A DNA stretch of 64,000 bases from JADJGC01 sp964576925 (GTDB taxonomy: Bacteria > Zixibacteria > MSB-5A5 > CAIYYT01), in assembly GCA_964576925.1 (NCBI GenBank), contig CAZNWJ010000008.1, positions 62,001 to 126,000 on the forward strand, in the 5' to 3' direction. The position numbers and the translations under genes were made by a program. Shown here in pieces: positions 31,862 through 39,950 of the stretch; within the stretch, counting starts at the first letter, position 1; every line of letters starts with the position of its first letter. The notes under the pieces are model-generated. The model ran no database searches. It had not been told where the DNA came from and saw nothing but the letters and a program-made list of their open reading frames with translations.

Positions 31862-33098
31862 CGGCTCCCTCCTCCAGGATTGGCACCTGCAATCGAACCC
31901 GTGTCCCCCGGCCGGGAGCCGAGTCGATCGCAAACTCACCTCCGAGCAGCCTCACTCGCTCCTGCACGCTGAATAGACCGTACTTGCCGTCTTCCGCAAC
32001 CTTCAAGCCCCCACATTCCGCATCAAAGCCGCAACCATCATCGGTGACAATGATACTCACGCCGCCGGAATCCCCTGACAATTGCAGAGTGACCCTCTTC
32101 GCAGAAGCATGTTTGACCACATTCGCCAGCAGTTCCCCCACCGACTTGAAGAGCATCACGGCAATCTTCGTATCGGGTTGCGCTCGGTACGCCTCGCGCT
32201 CAACCTTGATCTTGAGTCCATGCTGGCTTGCGAGTTGGCGCGCCCGCCACTCCAGCGCCGCCCCCAACCCAAACTCGTACAGCACCGGCGGGCTGATCTG
32301 CACCGTCAGGTCGCGCGTATAACTGATCGTCTGCTCCAGCAGTTGCATCACTTCGCTGAACGACTCCTCGAAGCCGCAGAAGACCGCATTGCCTTGCAGT
32401 TCAGAAAGCCTCAGCCGCATAAACGCCAGCGCCTGGCCGATATGATCGTGCAGGTCGCTCGCAATCTCCCGGCGCTCTCTCGCCTCCGAAAGCGACAATT
32501 CCAGCGCCAGCCGCTGCAACTGCCCCTGGTATTCGCGAATCTGTTCCTCTTTGCGCTGTTGCTCCAATACCTGTCGGCGCAATTCAAGGTTTGCCTTCTC
32601 CAATTGCTCGGTGCGATCCAACACCTGCACTTCCAGCGATTCTCGCGCTTGCACAAGCGCTTCGGCCGCCAGCCGCTGTTGGACGTGCGCGCGAAGTAGC
32701 TCCGCAACCGACTCGATCAATTCCCTTTCTTCCGCCAGAAACGGCCCCTCATCCGCCTCAGGACGCGGCTCTCGATAACAGACATCTACTCGCCCCGGAG
32801 CCTCCCCTTCAATCTCAAATGGCGCACTCTGCATCCACGCCGACTCGGCATACAACTCAGTGGCGAATGTCAACCCGAGACACTGGATTCGTGCCCCCGT
32901 AATCTCCGGGTATTGCCAAGCCCGTGGCAACAACTCGGCAACCTGCCCAAGGACAACTTCAAGCGGGCGATGTTGCCCCTGCAGTAGGCGCGCAGTCGCA
33001 TGGAGAGCGGTCAGTTCCTTGACGCGTTCTTGAAGCAGATGCAAGGTGCGATTTGTGTCTACCAAGAAAAGTCCAGACTCAGCGAAATCGATCAACAC
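31848..33098 (-). CDS. NarX/DesK-type sensor histidine kinase, soluble
   Basis: 416 residues, no membrane helix. A GAF-like sensor part (about 20-140) is followed by a long coiled coil (VLDRTEQLEKANLELRRQV, EEQIREYQGQLQRL) and the HisKA_3 dimerisation domain with phospho-acceptor His217 in REIASDLHDHIGQALA. The ATPase domain has ELLANVVKHASAKR (N box), DDGCGFD and a GLFSVQERV-type G box. The start codon is GTG at 33098 without a clear ribosome site, and a stop in frame lies close upstream. It forms a two-gene unit with the LuxR-type regulator and presumably senses a cytoplasmic ligand. Confidence 0.9.
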   Translation of the reverse strand: MLIDFAESGLFLVDTNRTLHLLQERVKELTALHATARLLQGQHRPLEVVLGQVAELLPRAWQYPEITGARIQCLGLTFATELYAESAWMQSAPFEIEGEAPGRVDVCYREPRPEADEGPFLAEERELIESVAELLRAHVQQRLAAEALVQARESLEVQVLDRTEQLEKANLELRRQVLEQQRKEEQIREYQGQLQRLALELSLSEARERREIASDLHDHIGQALAFMRLRLSELQGNAVFCGFEESFSEVMQLLEQTISYTRDLTVQISPPVLYEFGLGAALEWRARQLASQHGLKIKVEREAYRAQPDTKIAVMLFKSVGELLANVVKHASAKRVTLQLSGDSGGVSIIVTDDGCGFDAECGGLKVAEDGKYGLFSVQERVRLLGGEFAIDSAPGRGTRVRLQVPILEEGAGEED

Positions 33099-33156
33099 GT
33101 CGCTTGTGAAAGTTGTAACAAGTCAACTCCAAAAGCAAATGATATCTGTCGGAATT

Positions 33157-33183
33157 ATTGTACAGAAGAGCTCCCCTTTTCAA
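33157..33183 (-). promoter_or_regulatory. Putative promoter of the two-component operon
   Basis: On the minus strand TTGAAA (33178-33183), 15 nt, TACAAT (33157-33162). The -10 is good and the spacing short. Transcription would start about 50 nt ahead of the kinase GTG. Confidence 0.35.
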
Positions 33184-33187
33184 TGAG

Positions 33188-33246
33188 GAGCCCGGGTTAG
33201 ACAACTCCAACCCGGACTCAACATAACGCATTGCTCAGCAATGCGT
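33188..33246 (-). terminator. Tandem hairpins after the Cys-rich gene
   Basis: ACGCATTGC (33226-33234) and GCAATGCGT (33238-33246) form a 9-bp stem with a 3-nt loop, 21 nt past the stop of the minus-strand gene. A second stem (GAGCCCGGGTT against AACCCGGACTC, one mismatch) covers 33188-33219. TTATGTTGAG lies between them on that strand. They probably end transcription before the two-component operon. Confidence 0.55.
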
Positions 33247-33266
33247 AACAACGGGCGACTACAGTA

Positions 33267-33593
33267 CTACTTTACGTCTGCAGTCGGCGCACAAGCTGAG
33301 GCGCCACTGCCCTTGCACGGCATCGGGCACGGCTCGCAGCTTTCCACAGCAGCGGCTGTTTGCGTGGTTGTCGTGCGTTCGACGCAGCACTTCGGAGCGT
33401 CAACCGCGCAGGGTTGCGTGCACGGCAACGGACAATCCGCAGGATCACATGGCACGCATGACTGCTCAGTCGACACCACTTCCGTCGTGCCGGCATTCGC
33501 AGTGATATACGAGAACGAAACCACCAGTGCCAGGGCGAGAACGCCAAGCAGCGGTAACGCCGAGCGCATGAAAGAAAGAATTCTGCTATTCAT
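33267..33593 (-). CDS. Small Cys-rich secreted protein A
   Basis: 108 residues. N-terminal signal peptide (ALPLLGVLALALVVSFSYITANA). The mature 75 residues contain eleven Cys, mostly as Pro-Cys steps: SCVPCDPADCPLPCTQPC, then KCC, then SCEPCPMPC and a final Cys. No known zinc finger or ferredoxin pattern is matched. In an exported protein these are probably disulfides or metal ligands. It is encoded next to a second, unrelated Cys-rich secreted protein and upstream of a two-component pair. Function unknown; could bind copper, zinc or another soft metal. Confidence 0.65.
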   Translation of the reverse strand: MNSRILSFMRSALPLLGVLALALVVSFSYITANAGTTEVVSTEQSCVPCDPADCPLPCTQPCAVDAPKCCVERTTTTQTAAAVESCEPCPMPCKGSGASACAPTADVK

Positions 33594-33700
33594 CTAAATT
33601 CTCCATAGACAAAGTTATAACCATCTCTCGATCAGACAGACCGAGAACCATTGGATTTGAATGATTTCCTCAAGGGAATTACTTGGAGAAGAAGTAAGCT

Positions 33701-34132
33701 CTAAATCCGCAGGACCGTCGTCGCGATGATTTCCGAGGTTTGATCCGACGGCGCCGACACCAGAGAAATCACGGCGCGGTCGGTCGTACGATCGCTGCGA
33801 ATGATGCTGACAATGACCGGTACAGCGTCAACATCCTTCAGGAGCCGTACCACCTCGGCGATCGTGACTGACCGTTCCTTGGCCGGGCAATCGCAGCTTG
33901 TGCGCAGGCTGTTCTGTACGCCATAGGCGCCATAGCAGAAGGCCAGCGCATCCACATCCGGACACGGCGTGGAGCACGATGACTCACAGCACGATTCCTG
34001 AACCTCGCCGCAAACCAACTCGCAGACGTCCTCCGGACCGATCGTTACACAGACTGCCGGGCAGATCGCCGCGAAAGCGAAGGAAAAGATGCTGTAGAAG
34101 AGAATTGTGCAGTAAATCGACAGCGACTTCAA
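33701..34132 (-). CDS. Cys-rich secreted protein B
   Basis: 143 residues with a signal peptide (IYCTILFYSIFSFAFA). The N-terminal half of the mature chain is Cys-rich: ICPAVCV, VCELVCGEV, SCCESSCSTPC, FC and TSCDC, twelve Cys in about 65 residues. The C-terminal 60 residues lack Cys and look like an alpha/beta domain (TIAEVVRLLKDVDAVPVIVS). No family recognised. It ends about 100 nt upstream of Cys-rich protein A, same strand. The shared Cys-rich, exported nature suggests the two act together. Confidence 0.6.
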   Translation of the reverse strand: MKSLSIYCTILFYSIFSFAFAAICPAVCVTIGPEDVCELVCGEVQESCCESSCSTPCPDVDALAFCYGAYGVQNSLRTSCDCPAKERSVTIAEVVRLLKDVDAVPVIVSIIRSDRTTDRAVISLVSAPSDQTSEIIATTVLRI

Positions 34133-34182
34133 TGGTTACCTCGAATGCTTATTATACGAGGCTCCTGCAATGTGGTTCCCTT

Positions 34183-34794
34183 TTACTTCTCGTAGATGGT
34201 CATCAATAGCTCAGAATCAAACATCCGCGCCGGCGAGATCACCAGTTCATCCAGCGGGACCTTCCGACCAAATCGCTGCTCCAGCTTGGCGGCCACCAGC
34301 GGGTCCTTAAGGTTGAACTCCTTCATGCGTTGCGGTGCGCCGATCTCGATCCCCAAAGCCGTCCGGTAAACCTTCCACACCAGCTCCGAGCAGTAGATTC
34401 GCTCATCCGACCATTGGAAGAAATGATCGTATCGCTTTCCTGTCATGGCATCGGCCTGGAACCGCAAGCTGTCAATGGCGCTCTCCGTCAGCAGCGAATC
34501 CGCCCGCTTTAAACGCTTAACGACGAACTTCCCCCCTTCACCGCGCGCTGCCCACTCTTGCAGCGGCGTGTACTGCACCGGGTCGAGCGCCTCGCACACC
34601 ATAACCGCCGAATCGACAACGAACACGATCCCCATGTGGCTATACGGCGACCCGGTGGCACGCTGAATCGCCAAGCTTTGCGCCGACATCGAGGTCTGAA
34701 AGATCAAGTCGCCGCTGCGGGCTTGGTAATCCTGCCCCTGCAAGACACTACTACAAAACAGCCACAGCAGCGCGATCGTGTGAGTCCATTTCAT
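34183..34794 (-). CDS. YiiX/YebB-like permuted papain-fold hydrolase, secreted
   Basis: 203 residues, signal peptide MKWTHTIALLWLFCSSVLQG. The family pattern is visible: SGDLIFQTSMSAQSLAIQRA, SPYSHMGIVF with the catalytic His, and ERIYCSELVWKVY with the catalytic Cys; the order His before Cys marks the circularly permuted NlpC/P60-like group. Members act on amide or thioester bonds of lipids or peptidoglycan. It starts one nt after the stop of the GNAT gene, so the two are probably co-translated. Confidence 0.85.
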   Translation of the reverse strand: MKWTHTIALLWLFCSSVLQGQDYQARSGDLIFQTSMSAQSLAIQRATGSPYSHMGIVFVVDSAVMVCEALDPVQYTPLQEWAARGEGGKFVVKRLKRADSLLTESAIDSLRFQADAMTGKRYDHFFQWSDERIYCSELVWKVYRTALGIEIGAPQRMKEFNLKDPLVAAKLEQRFGRKVPLDELVISPARMFDSELLMTIYEK

Positions 34795-34795
34795 G

Positions 34796-35308
34796 CTACA
34801 ACCACAGCGTCATTTCTTCATGGTCGACGTAACGCCCATCTGGAAGTTTGTACCCGTGCAGATTCAATCCGTTCGTAAAGAATCCCAGCGCCGTATAGAG
34901 CGTTCGCGCGCTCGTCTGCGTAACGGCGACGGTCAGGGTAATCATCTCCAGCCCCTCCATCTTGCGGGCCTCGGAGATCACCTGTTCCATCATCGAGCGC
35001 GCCAGGCTGTGACCGCGCGCTTCTTTGCGTACATACACCGCCCAGATCCAGCCGCGATGGCGTTCTTTCGTGAGATCCTCGCGCTTGAACGCCACCGTTG
35101 CCATCAGCCGTTCGCCGTCGAACGCGCCCAGTACGAATCTCTCTGGAAACACCTCGCACGGCGCCATCCATTCCAGCGCCTGTTCTTCTTTCATCGCAGC
35201 CACTTCCTCCGGCGTTTGCCCGAACGCCTCCGGGTGGTTGAGGCACATCTCGCTGCGCAGATCCTGGAAAGCCCGCAAGTCTTCGGCAGTAAGTTTTCGA
35301 ATCTTCAT
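34796..35308 (-). CDS. GNAT-family N-acetyltransferase
   Basis: 170 residues. Start at 35308 gives the conserved beginning MKIRKLTAEDLRAFQDLR; an in-frame ATG at 35401 adds a stretch with no homology character. Acetyl-CoA binding motif A is IWAVYVRKEARGHSLARSMM, followed by MITLTVAVTQTSARTLYTALGF. Substrate not deducible; the ARTLYTALGF ending is common to amino-acid and aminoglycoside acetylases as well as protein acetylases. It overlaps nothing upstream and diverges from the DUF169 gene at 35415. Confidence 0.85.
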   Translation of the reverse strand: MKIRKLTAEDLRAFQDLRSEMCLNHPEAFGQTPEEVAAMKEEQALEWMAPCEVFPERFVLGAFDGERLMATVAFKREDLTKERHRGWIWAVYVRKEARGHSLARSMMEQVISEARKMEGLEMITLTVAVTQTSARTLYTALGFFTNGLNLHGYKLPDGRYVDHEEMTLWL

Positions 35309-35414
35309 ACTTGGACGATAGCTACTGCCGGCCGCAAACACAAGTGCCATGCCGTTCTCGCCGGTGCCGAAAGCCGGCAATTGACAATCGACTTCGTTCA
35401 TCTATATTTGATGC

Positions 35415-36200
35415 ATGTCAGATTTGATCAAGACTCTAAACGATGCTATCGCCCGGCACCTGCGGCCCGACACTTACCCGCTCGCGATCCGCATGTGCAA
35501 ATCCGATGAAGAATTGCCGCCGCGCACCAAGCGCCCCGCGCGCGACCTCGGCTACAAATCCGCGATTTGCCAGGCCATCGCCGTTGCCCGGCGCTACGGC
35601 TGGGCTATGGCGCTGGGCCACGAGGATGTCTCCTGCCCCCTGGCCAAATCCGCCTTCGGTTTTGAACCGCTGGTTGAACACTTCACGACGGGCTGTTGTT
35701 GCGAAGGCATGTATACCGAAACCGCCGCTGCCGGTGCCCGTACTGAAAGCGAGCTGCCCAAATTCTCTTTTCGCGAATACAAGTATTTCCTGACCGCGCC
35801 ACTCGAACGCACCGCCTTTGATCCGCATGTCGTGTTGGTCTACGGTAACTCGGCTCAAGTCATGCGGCTGCTCTCCGCCTCGCTCTGGAAGTCGGGCGGC
35901 TACCTGCACTCGCGCTTTTCTTCGCGCCTCGATTGCGCCGACATCTGTATCGAAACTATGCAAACCGGCAAACCGCAAGTCGTGCTTCCCTGCTACGGCG
36001 ACCGTCTCTTCGGCGGCACCCAGGATCACGAAATGGCCTTTACTTTCCCCTATTCGCTCGCGCAGGAAATCATCGACGGACTCGAGGGCACCCATCGCGG
36101 CGGTATCCGTTATCCGATCCCGGCCTATTTGCGTTTCACCGCTGAATTCCCTGAGAAGTATCAGGAACTTGAGGAGCATTGGAAAAATGAACGCCCCTGA
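35415..36200 (+). CDS. DUF169-family protein (COG2043)
   Basis: 261 residues, cytoplasmic. DUF169 features: TYPLAIRMCKSDEELPP near the start, ICQAIAVARRYG, SCPLAKSAFGFE, VLVYGNSAQVMRLL, and QVVLPCYGDRLFG near 200. There are several conserved cysteines, including a Cys-Cys-Cys triplet (TTGCCCEG), which suggests a metal or cluster site. No catalytic role is known for the family. It overlaps the fRMsr-like gene by 14 nt, so the two are coupled. Confidence 0.8.
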   Translation: MSDLIKTLNDAIARHLRPDTYPLAIRMCKSDEELPPRTKRPARDLGYKSAICQAIAVARRYGWAMALGHEDVSCPLAKSAFGFEPLVEHFTTGCCCEGMYTETAAAGARTESELPKFSFREYKYFLTAPLERTAFDPHVVLVYGNSAQVMRLLSASLWKSGGYLHSRFSSRLDCADICIETMQTGKPQVVLPCYGDRLFGGTQDHEMAFTFPYSLAQEIIDGLEGTHRGGIRYPIPAYLRFTAEFPEKYQELEEHWKNERP

Positions 36201-36660
36201 ACTAAATCGTCTAACTGAGGATGATGTCCTCGCGCGCTTGCGCGAAGTGGCTTCTGCCCCCGACTTTAAGAGCCGCCTGCCGCTCGAGGTCGTCCATATT
36301 CTCAAGCACAACTACCCGCATTATGACTGGGTCGGAATCTACGTCCTCGATTCCCCCGACGAACTGGTGCTCGGGCCGTTTCTCGGCAAGCCGTCGCCCC
36401 ATGTGCGCATCAAGACGAATTCCGGAATCTGCGGCGCCGCCGTTGTCGAGGAGGCCACCATCATCGTCGACGATGTTAACGCCGATCCGCGCTATTTGGC
36501 CTGTTCGCTCGAAACTAAGTCGGAAATCGTGGTGCCTGTCTTCAAAGGCAGCAAGGTCGTCGCCGAGATCGATATCGACTCGCATACTGCCGCCGCCTTC
36601 ACCGACGCCGACCGCCGCTTGCTCGAGCAAGTCGCCGCCATCCTCGCTGTCGCCTACTGA
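36187..36660 (+). CDS. GAF-domain protein, free-methionine-(R)-sulfoxide reductase-like
   Basis: 157 residues. ATG at 36187 overlaps the end of the DUF169 gene. The chain follows fRMsr: YDWVGIYVLDSPDELVLGPF, LGKPSPHVRIKTNSGICGAA, then YLACSLETKSEIVVPV and VAEIDIDS. Of the three cysteines found in bacterial/yeast enzymes, Cys82 (GICG) and Cys106 (LACS) are present, but the one in the ACVRI segment is replaced by His72 (PHVRI). Reduction of free methionine sulfoxide is plausible with two cysteines, as the other two form the catalytic pair. Otherwise it is a plain GAF sensor. The longer in-frame extension upstream lies out of phase inside DUF169. Confidence 0.8.
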   Translation: MNAPELNRLTEDDVLARLREVASAPDFKSRLPLEVVHILKHNYPHYDWVGIYVLDSPDELVLGPFLGKPSPHVRIKTNSGICGAAVVEEATIIVDDVNADPRYLACSLETKSEIVVPVFKGSKVVAEIDIDSHTAAAFTDADRRLLEQVAAILAVAY

Positions 36661-37313
36661 GCAACGTCTTGACGCCGCTCCGCCTGCGATCGCTGGTTTC
36701 GCCCGCCTGCAGCAATGTCGAGATTCGCGGCTTGTCTCAAATAGCTCGGCCCGAAAGTGATCCAGAGCGCGATCGGCGCGGCAACATAACCGACCAGGAG
36801 AAAGTACCGCCCGCAAAATCCAAGGAAGCGGTCGTAGAAACCCGGCGGTAGATACAACCGCCGAAACTCAACACTGTCCATGTATGTCAGTTTTTCTTCC
36901 GCGGTCTGAAGATACAAGTCGAGTCCCTGGACCAGGAAAACTATCACCGCCCCCAATGCAAAATACGCCAGCTTTCTGCCCCATTGCCCCCCGAACGGAG
37001 TCGCCAGCAGGAGCGCGGCCCATACCGTCAAGCTGAACTGAAACCGCTCTCCGTCCATCGTGAAGCGCAGGCTGCCGCGGCCCGTGCGAGCTGCGACCCG
37101 ATCCTGAACGTCGAACTCGATCGTGCCTTTTACACACGGATGCACGTACTCGTAGCGGACTTCGTCGCGACTGAGCACGTCGGCTCGCACAATCCGGTTG
37201 GCGGCGCCGGTCAGGAGTTTGCCATAGTGAGGCGTCACCACCAGGAGCCAGACCGGCAGGATCAATACCCAGATCCCTGCCAGCCGCAGGAGGAACTTAT
37301 AGGCCGCGCTCAC
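36654..37313 (-). CDS. Exosortase H-associated membrane protein
   Basis: 219 residues with about four membrane segments (FLLRLAGIWVLILPVWLLVV, LTVWAALLLATPFGG, LAYFALGAVIVFLVQGL and FLLVGYVAAPIALWITFG) and an extracytoplasmic loop after the first. It has no recognised catalytic motif. Its start overlaps the exosortase H stop by 17 nt, the arrangement seen for XrtH and its partner membrane protein, so it is assigned by context. The last 6 nt overlap the convergent GAF gene. Confidence 0.7.
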   Translation of the reverse strand: MSAAYKFLLRLAGIWVLILPVWLLVVTPHYGKLLTGAANRIVRADVLSRDEVRYEYVHPCVKGTIEFDVQDRVAARTGRGSLRFTMDGERFQFSLTVWAALLLATPFGGQWGRKLAYFALGAVIVFLVQGLDLYLQTAEEKLTYMDSVEFRRLYLPPGFYDRFLGFCGRYFLLVGYVAAPIALWITFGPSYLRQAANLDIAAGGRNQRSQAERRQDVAQ

Positions 37314-37881
37314 GGAGCGGTCTCCTGACGACTTTATCGTACCACAACAACCATACCAATCCGCCGAGTACGATGATCACGAATTGCCAAATATGAAGAT
37401 GAGCCTCCTCGAACAGCTTCTGATCGTAGCCGCTCAAATAGAACAACGTGATCACACGGATCAAATTGATGGCGAACAGTATGACGGTCCCGCAGATGGC
37501 GCCGACAATTCGCTTTCTCCAGGTCGTCGGAAATGCCACGACGCCAGCGACGAACAGGATCGTCACGTACACCGCGTTGCAACCTTCGCGGATCGTCACG
37601 TTACCTTGTGCGGACGACAGCGACACTCCGTTCACCACAACTTCCCCACCGAAGGCGTTGATCAGGGCGCCCGATGCCTGCGCCGTCCAGAGGTTCAGCG
37701 GATCGAGAAAGTAGCCGCTGCTCCAATCGGCGACGACCAGGCCGAAACCGACTATCGTTACCGCGAGAAATCGCAGGTACGAAAGTATGACGTCGCGATT
37801 GGTCGCCAGCCACCTGCTGATTAACTTCGCGGAGGGGCGGCATCGCCGCCGCTCCTCCCTAAAATGTTTGCCCTCTTTCAC
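37297..37881 (-). CDS. xrtH: Exosortase H (XrtH), IPTL-CTERM sorting transpeptidase
   Basis: 194 residues with several membrane helices. The exosortase triad is present: Cys101 in REGCNAVYV, Arg142 in NLIRVITLF and His161/His163 in EAHLHIWQF. It should cut proteins at the IPTL-CTERM signal after their export and join them to an unknown acceptor. Its sorting substrate is encoded directly upstream (37891-38388) and its partner membrane protein overlaps downstream. The annotated GTG start at 37881 lacks a clear ribosome site; the first 27 residues are basic and might be shorter. Confidence 0.9.
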   Translation of the reverse strand: MKEGKHFREERRRCRPSAKLISRWLATNRDVILSYLRFLAVTIVGFGLVVADWSSGYFLDPLNLWTAQASGALINAFGGEVVVNGVSLSSAQGNVTIREGCNAVYVTILFVAGVVAFPTTWRKRIVGAICGTVILFAINLIRVITLFYLSGYDQKLFEEAHLHIWQFVIIVLGGLVWLLWYDKVVRRPLRERGL

Positions 37882-37890
37882 TGGTTAGCT

Positions 37891-38388
37891 TCAGACACCC
37901 ACGGCGGGTGTCTGCCTTCTTCTCAGCACGAAGTACGTCATCAACCCGAGCAGTAAAACGCCGAAAACGATCAGCGCCCACTCCGACAGCGTCGGGATTT
38001 CGCTGGAATCAGTCAGAGTGAGATTGCAGCCCGTACTGCAGGAGAAGGTGAACACCATGGTACGCAGCAGCGTTCCGCCCGCGGTGCCCTTGTAGAACCG
38101 GAGCACGACACTCCCGGTCCCGCTGGCGGTGTTGCAGGTGACATCGACGCTGCCGCTTCCGCTCGGTCCTGTCAGATTAGTCGGCACGCCTGCCGAAACA
38201 CAGCCCGTCGCTGTGGCCGTGACCGTGTAGAGCTGGCCGTTATCACCACCAGTCAGTGAATAATCAATTTCAATTGCGACGTTGTCCCAGGTACCGACGA
38301 AATTCTCCACCAGCGCCTCGCCGGCCGCGATCGAGCCGAGCGAAAAGACAAGCCATAGGCAAGTGATCAGAAAAGCAAATCTTCTCAT
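37891..38388 (-). CDS. IPTL-CTERM sorting-signal protein, exosortase H substrate
   Basis: 165 residues. ATG at 38388 with GGAG seven nt upstream; signal peptide (FAFLITCLWLVFSLGSIAAG). The mature domain is beta-rich with two Cys pairs. At the C-terminus IPTLSEW (131-137) is followed by the hydrophobic ALIVFGVLLLGLMTYFV and the basic RRR, which is exactly the IPTLxxWG-CTERM layout (here Ala in place of Gly). This is the signal recognised by XrtH encoded next door. Likely a secreted, covalently anchored surface protein. Confidence 0.88.
   Translation of the reverse strand: MRRFAFLITCLWLVFSLGSIAAGEALVENFVGTWDNVAIEIDYSLTGGDNGQLYTVTATATGCVSAGVPTNLTGPSGSGSVDVTCNTASGTGSVVLRFYKGTAGGTLLRTMVFTFSCSTGCNLTLTDSSEIPTLSEWALIVFGVLLLGLMTYFVLRRRQTPAVGV
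37892..37914 (-). terminator. Hairpin covering the stop codon of the IPTL-CTERM gene
   Basis: CAGACACCC (37892-37900) and GGGTGTCTG (37906-37914), a perfect 9-bp stem with a 5-nt loop, overlap the last codons (QTPAVGV). It has no T run, so it may attenuate or process the transcript between substrate and sortase rather than stop it. Confidence 0.45.
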
Positions 38389-38488
38389 TTTGCGTCTCCA
38401 CTTCCATTGAAGTTGCCGGAATTGCGGACTTGGCGGTTCGGACCTCGGCACTCAACCGGCAGAAGTCGTCGAGTTTCCCCGAATCGCA

Positions 38489-39151
38489 CTAGCCTTCCAT
38501 GGCCAACTCTCCCGGAGGCGATCGCCAATCCGGCAATTCGTAGCGCCGGCGCACCAACGCCGGCATCCAATCAGCCCCCCAGCCCAGTCTCTGGTTTCTA
38601 TCTCGTCCGCGAAATCGGGTACAGGTCAGGACAATCAGGCAACAAGCGATCGTCAAGAGCAGTGCATACAGTGCCACCGCCAGGGCGATCACGAGTGCCG
38701 CATTCGGCAATGAGAAAAACACTTCGGCGCGGTCGCCGAAATGAAAGCCAAAGCGCAGCGGCGCCGTCAGCGTCTCCAGATGATTCTGGCTGACCTCTAA
38801 CGGCAGCCACAGGAATATCAAGAGCAGTGGCGTTGCTCCAAATACCGACCGCGCCCTGCCAAGCGCCAGCCCGTAGAGCGCGAAGAGCAAGTTCAATACG
38901 AGCAGTTCCACGACACAGACATGCAGCACGCTGCCGGTGCGATCGGCGCTGACGACGACAAACGCCGTCGCCAATAAAATACTCATCGCTGCCGCGCGGC
39001 GCGCCTCCACGACAAGCATCCGCCGAAAAAACGGCAATAACGCGCACAAATGCACGATTGAATAGTCCGTCACAGCTTGCGCGACAACCAACAACCAACC
39101 GGAGATCGCCGCGCAAACGACATCCTGAAGCCACACAATGCCTGCAGGCAT
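38489..39151 (-). CDS. Polytopic membrane protein upstream of the exosortase module
   Basis: 220 residues from the ATG at 39151 (an in-frame start at 39274 is longer but adds a polar segment). About five hydrophobic segments: VVCAAISGWLLVVAQAVTDY, MSILLATAFVVVSA, HVCVVELLVLNLLFALYGLAL, LLLIFLWLPLEVS and ALVIALAVALYALLLTIACC. The C-terminus is basic and soluble. No family was recognised. Being 100 nt upstream of the XrtH substrate it is possibly part of that module. The nearest GGAGG is about 15 nt ahead, so the start is uncertain. Confidence 0.5.
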   Translation of the reverse strand: MPAGIVWLQDVVCAAISGWLLVVAQAVTDYSIVHLCALLPFFRRMLVVEARRAAAMSILLATAFVVVSADRTGSVLHVCVVELLVLNLLFALYGLALGRARSVFGATPLLLIFLWLPLEVSQNHLETLTAPLRFGFHFGDRAEVFFSLPNAALVIALAVALYALLLTIACCLIVLTCTRFRGRDRNQRLGWGADWMPALVRRRYELPDWRSPPGELAMEG

Positions 39152-39950
39152 GGGCCCGCGATTCAGCCTCCGACAGTTTCGCTGCGTGCGATTAGAGCAT
39201 TTCCACGATGCACAGAATCCTGTTTCCCCCTTTGCTGACTGAATCAGATTATCTTGCTCCAAGCCGTAAGACACACATTACCCCAGCCGCCAATCCCGTC
39301 TTCCTCCGAGACTGGCTCACCAATTTGAACGCATTGGCCCGGGTAGGTTTAGGTCGGCACAGGCAAATGCACCACTGCTTTCTGCGAGGTGCCTTACTCT
39401 GTGGTGATTCGTTCGAAGTGAGGATTCGAACGACAACTGTTGTCACGCGCGCTGCGAGCCCCGGTGACATGTAGCACCCTTGCTGACTGTAACTCTGCGT
39501 TGATGACAAACCCTGTTGTACGCCTGATGCTGTTAATGTATGCCTGTTAGTCCATTTTGTCAAGTCTCGATTGCAGGTTTCTGCTACGAATCCTCTTTCG
39601 TCCACCCTGTGGCTCCGATGCCCCACCCCGGTAGGGTAGACATTCCTGTCTGCCGTCCTTTCACCCGGTAGGGTAGACATTCCTGTCTGCCGTCACTTGT
39701 AGCACACGACAGACAAGAAAAGGCTGTCCCATGAGTTCATTTGACGGGGTTGCGTCGGTTCTTGATTTCGTGCGTAGATTTCTAATCCTATGGATATGAT
39801 TCACTATCCAGCGCGAAATTGTGAACCGACGCCTTGCGATTCCTCGCAAAACGTAACCTATCGGACAACCTCAGAATGTCTATCCTACCAAGGCTCACGG
39901 TTCCGTCCACACTTCCGTCGTTGTATCTCTCCGTAAAACTCCGCCGCCCT
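39152..39950. other. Gene-free region with structured repeats
   Basis: About 800 nt without a convincing gene. It holds an inverted repeat CGTTCGAA/TTCGAACG (39410-39432), a palindrome GACAACTGTTGTC beginning at 39432, and the direct repeats at 39627-39694. Frames of 88-143 codons here lack ribosome sites and protein-like composition. Confidence 0.5.
39627..39694. repeat. Direct repeat of a 31-nt hairpin element, two copies
   Basis: The 31-nt unit at 39627-39657 recurs identically at 39664-39694 (period 37). Each contains GGTAGACA-TTCC-TGTCTGCC, an 8-bp hairpin with one G-T pair. Such units are dispersed in many genomes as REP-like elements. Confidence 0.75.

Noticed and set aside
39410..39432. 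tRNA-like segment (GGATTCGAAC resembles a T-loop)
   Set aside because: The flanking stems cannot form a T arm or acceptor stem on either strand; it is half of an inverted repeat.
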